From Kiloniella spongiae (GTDB taxonomy: Bacteria; Pseudomonadota; Alphaproteobacteria; Kiloniellales; Kiloniellaceae), in NCBI RefSeq assembly GCF_001026905.1, contig NZ_LAQL01000003.1, positions 434,001-498,000 of the forward strand: a DNA stretch of 64,000 nucleotides, in the 5' to 3' direction. The number at the start of each line of letters is the position of its first letter. Within the stretch, counting starts at the first letter, position 1. The notes beneath the pieces are model-generated. The model worked only from the letters and a program-made list of their open reading frames with translations. It was not told where the DNA came from and searched no databases. Below, in pieces: positions 61,201-64,000 of this stretch. The position numbers and the translations under genes were made by a program.

Positions 61201-61593
61201 CTACATCTTTTCAAGGTGATCCGGTATACGTGCCCAAATCGGTGCTTGAGAGGTAAATACTTTTTTTGTTGGTTTGAACAGGTTAGGGGCATCAAGGGAG
61301 CCAGCGGCGACAGAGATCAAACCAAATTCTGTTTGTCCCCATAAATTTGATCCGCAAGTACCGCAGAAATGGCGGTGTACTTTGCGATTTTCCTTTGATG
61401 TTTTTGTATGCACTGTCGGGGTTCCAGAGGTAAGTTGAAAGTCCGTTTCCTTTACCATGTATCCGGCGTAACCATCTGTCCCTGATATTGCTAAACAGTC
61501 CTGGCAAAAACACAATAATTGTAAAACAGCAGGGCCTGTTATTTTATATCTGATTTCTTTACAAAAACATCCTCCTTCTATGATCTCTGTCAT
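61201..61593 (-). CDS. GFA family zinc-binding protein (CENP-V/GFA domain)
   Basis: 130 residues. Cysteines in the family order: GGCFCKEI near 8-11, CFCQDC near 28-33 (DCLAISG follows) and FCGTCGSNLW near 76-82. It is a different subgroup from the GFA protein at 30799. Activity unproven. Single gene. Confidence 0.87.
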   Translation of the reverse strand: MTEIIEGGCFCKEIRYKITGPAVLQLLCFCQDCLAISGTDGYAGYMVKETDFQLTSGTPTVHTKTSKENRKVHRHFCGTCGSNLWGQTEFGLISVAAGSLDAPNLFKPTKKVFTSQAPIWARIPDHLEKM

Positions 61594-61698
61594 GTTTATA
61601 ACTCCTATACTGCTTAATTTATTTTCTTTTATTGTAACAGGTTAAACCTGTTTGTGGTGGGATTAGATATTTTTGTGAATATGGAATGCGAAAATATT

Positions 61699-61962
61699 TT
61701 AAAATTGATCAAAGCTTCTCGCTAGAAAGAACAGGCAAGGTAACGCAGCATATACGGTGATAATCAAAAGCCAGAATTGGGTGAGTTGATAGTAAATATC
61801 TGGTTGGTTGATAAAGAGAAAGTAGCAAACTCCACCTGCATATAGGATTGTTATTATTGTACTGATTGTTGGGGAGATACGCTCACTGACCCAAACGGAC
61901 AGACAAAGATGCGGAAAGAGTATAAGTAAAAACAGGTCTAACAGCCTTTGCTTGAAAATCAT
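61699..61962 (-). CDS. Hypothetical small membrane protein
   Basis: 87 residues with three hydrophobic segments (about 8-24, 33-51, 62-82). GGAA lies seven bases before the ATG. No family recognised. Confidence 0.55.
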   Translation of the reverse strand: MIFKQRLLDLFLLILFPHLCLSVWVSERISPTISTIITILYAGGVCYFLFINQPDIYYQLTQFWLLIITVYAALPCLFFLARSFDQF

Positions 61963-62043
61963 TCGACTGTTCCAGATATTCGTGAGTTATTAATCTGCAT
62001 TGACGCTTCATTTAATTGGATCTAGTTGTGTTTTGGAGAATAG

Positions 62044-62086
62044 TGATCAGGCGCGTATATTAAGTCAATATACGATGGCGTGATCA
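62044..62086. repeat. Long inverted repeat of unknown role
   Basis: TGATCA at 62044 and 62081 flank a perfect inner dyad, CGTATATT (62054-62061) and AATATACG (62067-62074), with loop AAGTC. It resembles an operator or recombinase site in form, but no nearby gene explains it. Confidence 0.55.
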
Positions 62087-62155
62087 TTTCTCAAAAAGTG
62101 ATTGTAAAATTTCCTAATTTCATTAGGTTTATTGTGACTGATTGATTGTACCGAG

Positions 62156-62187
62156 CGCCGCAAACCTTTTGAGGGGCGCGGCGTTTT
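62156..62187 (+). terminator. GC-rich hairpin with short T tract
   Basis: CGCCGC (62156-62161) pairs with GCGGCG (62178-62183), with an inner CCT/AGG, followed by TTTT. It has terminator form on the plus strand, yet no plus-strand gene ends nearby, so a small RNA or a lost gene is possible. Confidence 0.45.
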
Positions 62188-62328
62188 GGTGTTTGGTGTT
62201 TAGTGCTTAAGTTAATATTCATGACAAACTGTGGTTTAGCTTAAAAACGGCAACCAGATTATCCATGAACAAAACTAAGAAAAAGGGGTGGCCAAAGTGA
62301 GCGCTTTCTGCGTTATCTTTAGTGATAA

Positions 62329-62490
62329 TCAGCTGCGCATATTTCCCAACGCATAGCCTATGCTAGAGCAGACGAGTAGTAAAATTATCGTCGTTATTCC
62401 ATAAGTGCCGCCAATAAAACTGATACTAAACCAGCTTAATAACAGAGCAATAGTTGTACCGATAAGTGCGCCCAATAAACTATTTTTCAT
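62329..62490 (-). CDS. Small hydrophobic protein, 53 residues
   Basis: ATG 62490 to TGA 62329. Two hydrophobic helices (LLGALIGTTIALLLSWFSISF; ITTIILLLVCSSIGYALG) are separated by GGTYG, with a basic C terminus (NMRS). Glycine-rich helices resemble small inner-membrane or glycine-zipper proteins. No convincing ribosome binding site, so translation is uncertain. Confidence 0.45.
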   Translation of the reverse strand: MKNSLLGALIGTTIALLLSWFSISFIGGTYGITTIILLLVCSSIGYALGNMRS

Positions 62491-62651
62491 AGGAATATAC
62501 CGTGAATATGTGTCCTTATGGTTGTGTTTATTTTGAATGGATTTTTACTCGCCGTCAATATTTTGCTGTGAAAAAGTTGTGACTTTAAGGAATGTTATTT
62601 CTAATTAATTTTTGCTTTTTGACTTTGTTGCCATCTGTACCTCTAGCTGAT

Positions 62652-63227
62652 TTAAAGGATGTCCCGATATTCGTTATACAACCCAAGAGGTTCAAACATG
62701 CATTTTAGGGGATCATGTTCGGATATAGGGCGAAAGCGTGAACTTTTGGTTTGAAGAGCTTTTTGGTCTTCTGCTTGCAAAGGAATACCTTGGGCCATTT
62801 TGTTGAAGGCTATGTGATGCCCTGATGTCATGAGGTTATCCCAAGTGTCTTTGGTGTTACAGGCACACATTTTGGATTGTTCTACTGGTTTTAGATTAAT
62901 AAGCCTATTTACCGCCTTCCTCATGAAGCTTTTTTGTTTTTGGGTGATCTGAGGATGCTCAATGTATTGGTTGAATTCATTAACGATACTATCTTTTGTC
63001 AAGTTGGTATCTGCCTGCTTCATGCATGCCATATAGCCAATTGACTTGCCAGGTTGATCGAACAATCCTGTGACTTGCTTTAGCTCGTTTAAAATTTCTG
63101 GCGGGTATTTTGTGAACTCGCCATTTCTCATTTGACGTTCAAGTTCCTTAGCATCAACTGATTGCGCATAAGATGCATTGGTTATTAACAAGCTAGAGAT
63201 GAAAAATATCGAGGCAAGAAAGCGCAT
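62652..63227 (-). CDS. Hypothetical secreted protein, tandem paralogue
   Basis: 191 residues with a signal peptide (1-22, ending SYAQS). AGGA lies seven bases before the ATG. It aligns with the protein encoded next to it: GEF-x-x-Y, PGK, a NR-L-NLKPVEQSKMCAC segment followed by TW, FNKMAQGI, KC and EPLGLYNEY. Paired Cys (CAC, KC) suggest a disulfide. Family not recognised. Confidence 0.7.
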   Translation of the reverse strand: MRFLASIFFISSLLITNASYAQSVDAKELERQMRNGEFTKYPPEILNELKQVTGLFDQPGKSIGYMACMKQADTNLTKDSIVNEFNQYIEHPQITQKQKSFMRKAVNRLINLKPVEQSKMCACNTKDTWDNLMTSGHHIAFNKMAQGIPLQAEDQKALQTKSSRFRPISEHDPLKCMFEPLGLYNEYRDIL

Positions 63228-63263
63228 GAGTTAATCCTGTCAGGTGCAGTGAATTGGTAGGGA

Positions 63264-63926
63264 TTAATACAATCTAAAACGAGTTTTCAGTTCACTATAT
63301 AATCCCATAGGTACAAGAGTACATTTTACTGATTTGGGTATTTTTCCAGAAGGCTTTGTTGCAACCAGGGTGTATGCGAGATCAAGTATTTCTTCCGAAG
63401 TTGTATCAATCCCCAATGCGAGTTTGTTAAAAGTCTCTTTCTGATTATCAGGGAAGTCTTTCCAGGTGTAATCGGCCATGCAAGTGGCAGTTTTGGAAGA
63501 CTCTTCGGGTGTCATGTTGAGAATGCGATCTTTCAGTTTTTCAAAAAATACAATATGTGAATGAGGGGCGCCGGGTTTTGATTTTAAGTCATCAAATAGC
63601 TTGGCGACTTTTTGCCGTTCTGCTGGGTCTGTGATGTCCTGATAATTATAGCGATAGATGACGGCTTTGCCGGGGATATCGACCAACTTTCTATCCAACG
63701 CAAGAGTATCAAGTGTTTTTTGATCGTAGTGTTTAAACTCACCGGATGTCAGCGCGTGCTTCAGTTCGAAGATGTTGGTTATGCTCTTTGCCATATGAAG
63801 AGGATGATGGTGCGAATAGTTATCGTCAGATTTTGTCTGTGTTGCGGCTTTGTCCTGGTTAGCATTGGAGGTCGTTTGACATCCTACCAAAACCATAAGG
63901 AAAGCCAACGAAAGAATTATGCGCAT
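63264..63926 (-). CDS. Hypothetical lipoprotein, tandem paralogue
   Basis: 220 residues with lipobox LVGC (Cys16). It aligns with the protein at 62652-63227 from GEFKHYDQKTL to VPMGLYSEL, including ILNMTPEESSKTATC, TW, FNKLALGI and KC. A short His/Asp/Ser stretch (NYSHHHPLH) follows the lipid anchor. It is 36 bases upstream of its paralogue on the same strand, so one copy is membrane-anchored and the other soluble. Function unknown. Confidence 0.7.
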   Translation of the reverse strand: MRIILSLAFLMVLVGCQTTSNANQDKAATQTKSDDNYSHHHPLHMAKSITNIFELKHALTSGEFKHYDQKTLDTLALDRKLVDIPGKAVIYRYNYQDITDPAERQKVAKLFDDLKSKPGAPHSHIVFFEKLKDRILNMTPEESSKTATCMADYTWKDFPDNQKETFNKLALGIDTTSEEILDLAYTLVATKPSGKIPKSVKCTLVPMGLYSELKTRFRLY

Positions 63927-64000
63927 TTTTAAGATCTAACCATATGAGAAAATGATAAGTAAGGTTCAATTTCTCGTAACGGTAGAATGTTAATACTTTT

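Larger units (their letters stand above)
61963..62328. other. Intergenic region with a long inverted repeat and a hairpin
   Basis: 366 bases without a supported gene. It contains the inverted repeat at 62044-62086 and the GC-rich hairpin at 62156-62187, listed separately. No tRNA-like or ORF signal was seen on either strand. Confidence 0.5.

Noticed and set aside
62044-62086. dif/Xer recombination site
   Set aside because: The arms do not fit the XerD half-site, and the loop length and symmetry differ from a 28-bp dif.

Overview
This window looks like a chromosomal segment of a marine-type alphaproteobacterium. The lineage is inferred, not proven. Pointers are three PAS_5-type proteins, two HBM-type chemoreceptors, many histidine kinases, an FCD-GntR/amino-acid ABC locus and a long-form PurC. 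A Rhodospirillales/Kiloniellales-like host would fit. No rRNA, tRNA or CRISPR array was seen. Base composition is moderately AT-rich and clearly lower in GC at about 56.3-57.6 kb and 59.0-60.8 kb.

Layout. (1) 0-7.4 kb: tail of a histidine kinase; LysE exporter, LysR regulator and a BesD/HalD-type 2OG-Fe(II) oxygenase; a YgiB/YgiC-like pair; a coiled-coil protein; two tandem PAS_5 paralogues; a VOC protein. (2) 7.5-14.2 kb: Fe-S L-serine dehydratase, then a divergently controlled amino-acid ABC importer plus DapA-like aldolase operon facing an FCD-GntR regulator with a palindromic operator. (3) 14.2-31.6 kb: PAS protein, purC, ABM-like protein, two chemoreceptors flanking an autotransporter and a rhodanese, a Gdx/SugE exporter with a hairpin over its ribosome binding site, a LysE/EamA exporter operon facing a MocR regulator, a GNAT acetyltransferase, a large DEAD-box helicase and a GFA protein. 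(4) 31.6-48.8 kb: SelO, an adenylate cyclase, an ArsR-AHSA1 operon, then a signalling island. That island holds two separate modules of a substrate-binding protein plus a histidine kinase with no transporter genes, and a histidine kinase followed by a REC-GGDEF-EAL protein.

(5) 48.8-52.8 kb: the most unusual gene, a 1336-residue protein. Its N-terminal half is a topoisomerase III with its key residues. Its C-terminal half has the RecD2 layout (helix-hairpin-helix, helicase core, terminal SH3-like part), but nearly every helicase motif is altered. (6) 53-61 kb: degraded phage or accessory block. It has an intact small and large terminase pair, no portal, capsid, tail or integrase, minus-strand cargo genes inserted between plus-strand remnants and terminators, and an AT-rich RelE-like/HTH/third-gene cluster that may be a toxin-antitoxin module. 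(7) 61-64 kb: small membrane proteins, a second GFA protein, an overlooked 53-residue membrane ORF and two tandem paralogous secreted proteins of unknown function.

Two themes recur: amino-acid and small-molecule export/import with dedicated regulators, and extracellular sensing routed to histidine kinases, cyclic nucleotides and chemotaxis.
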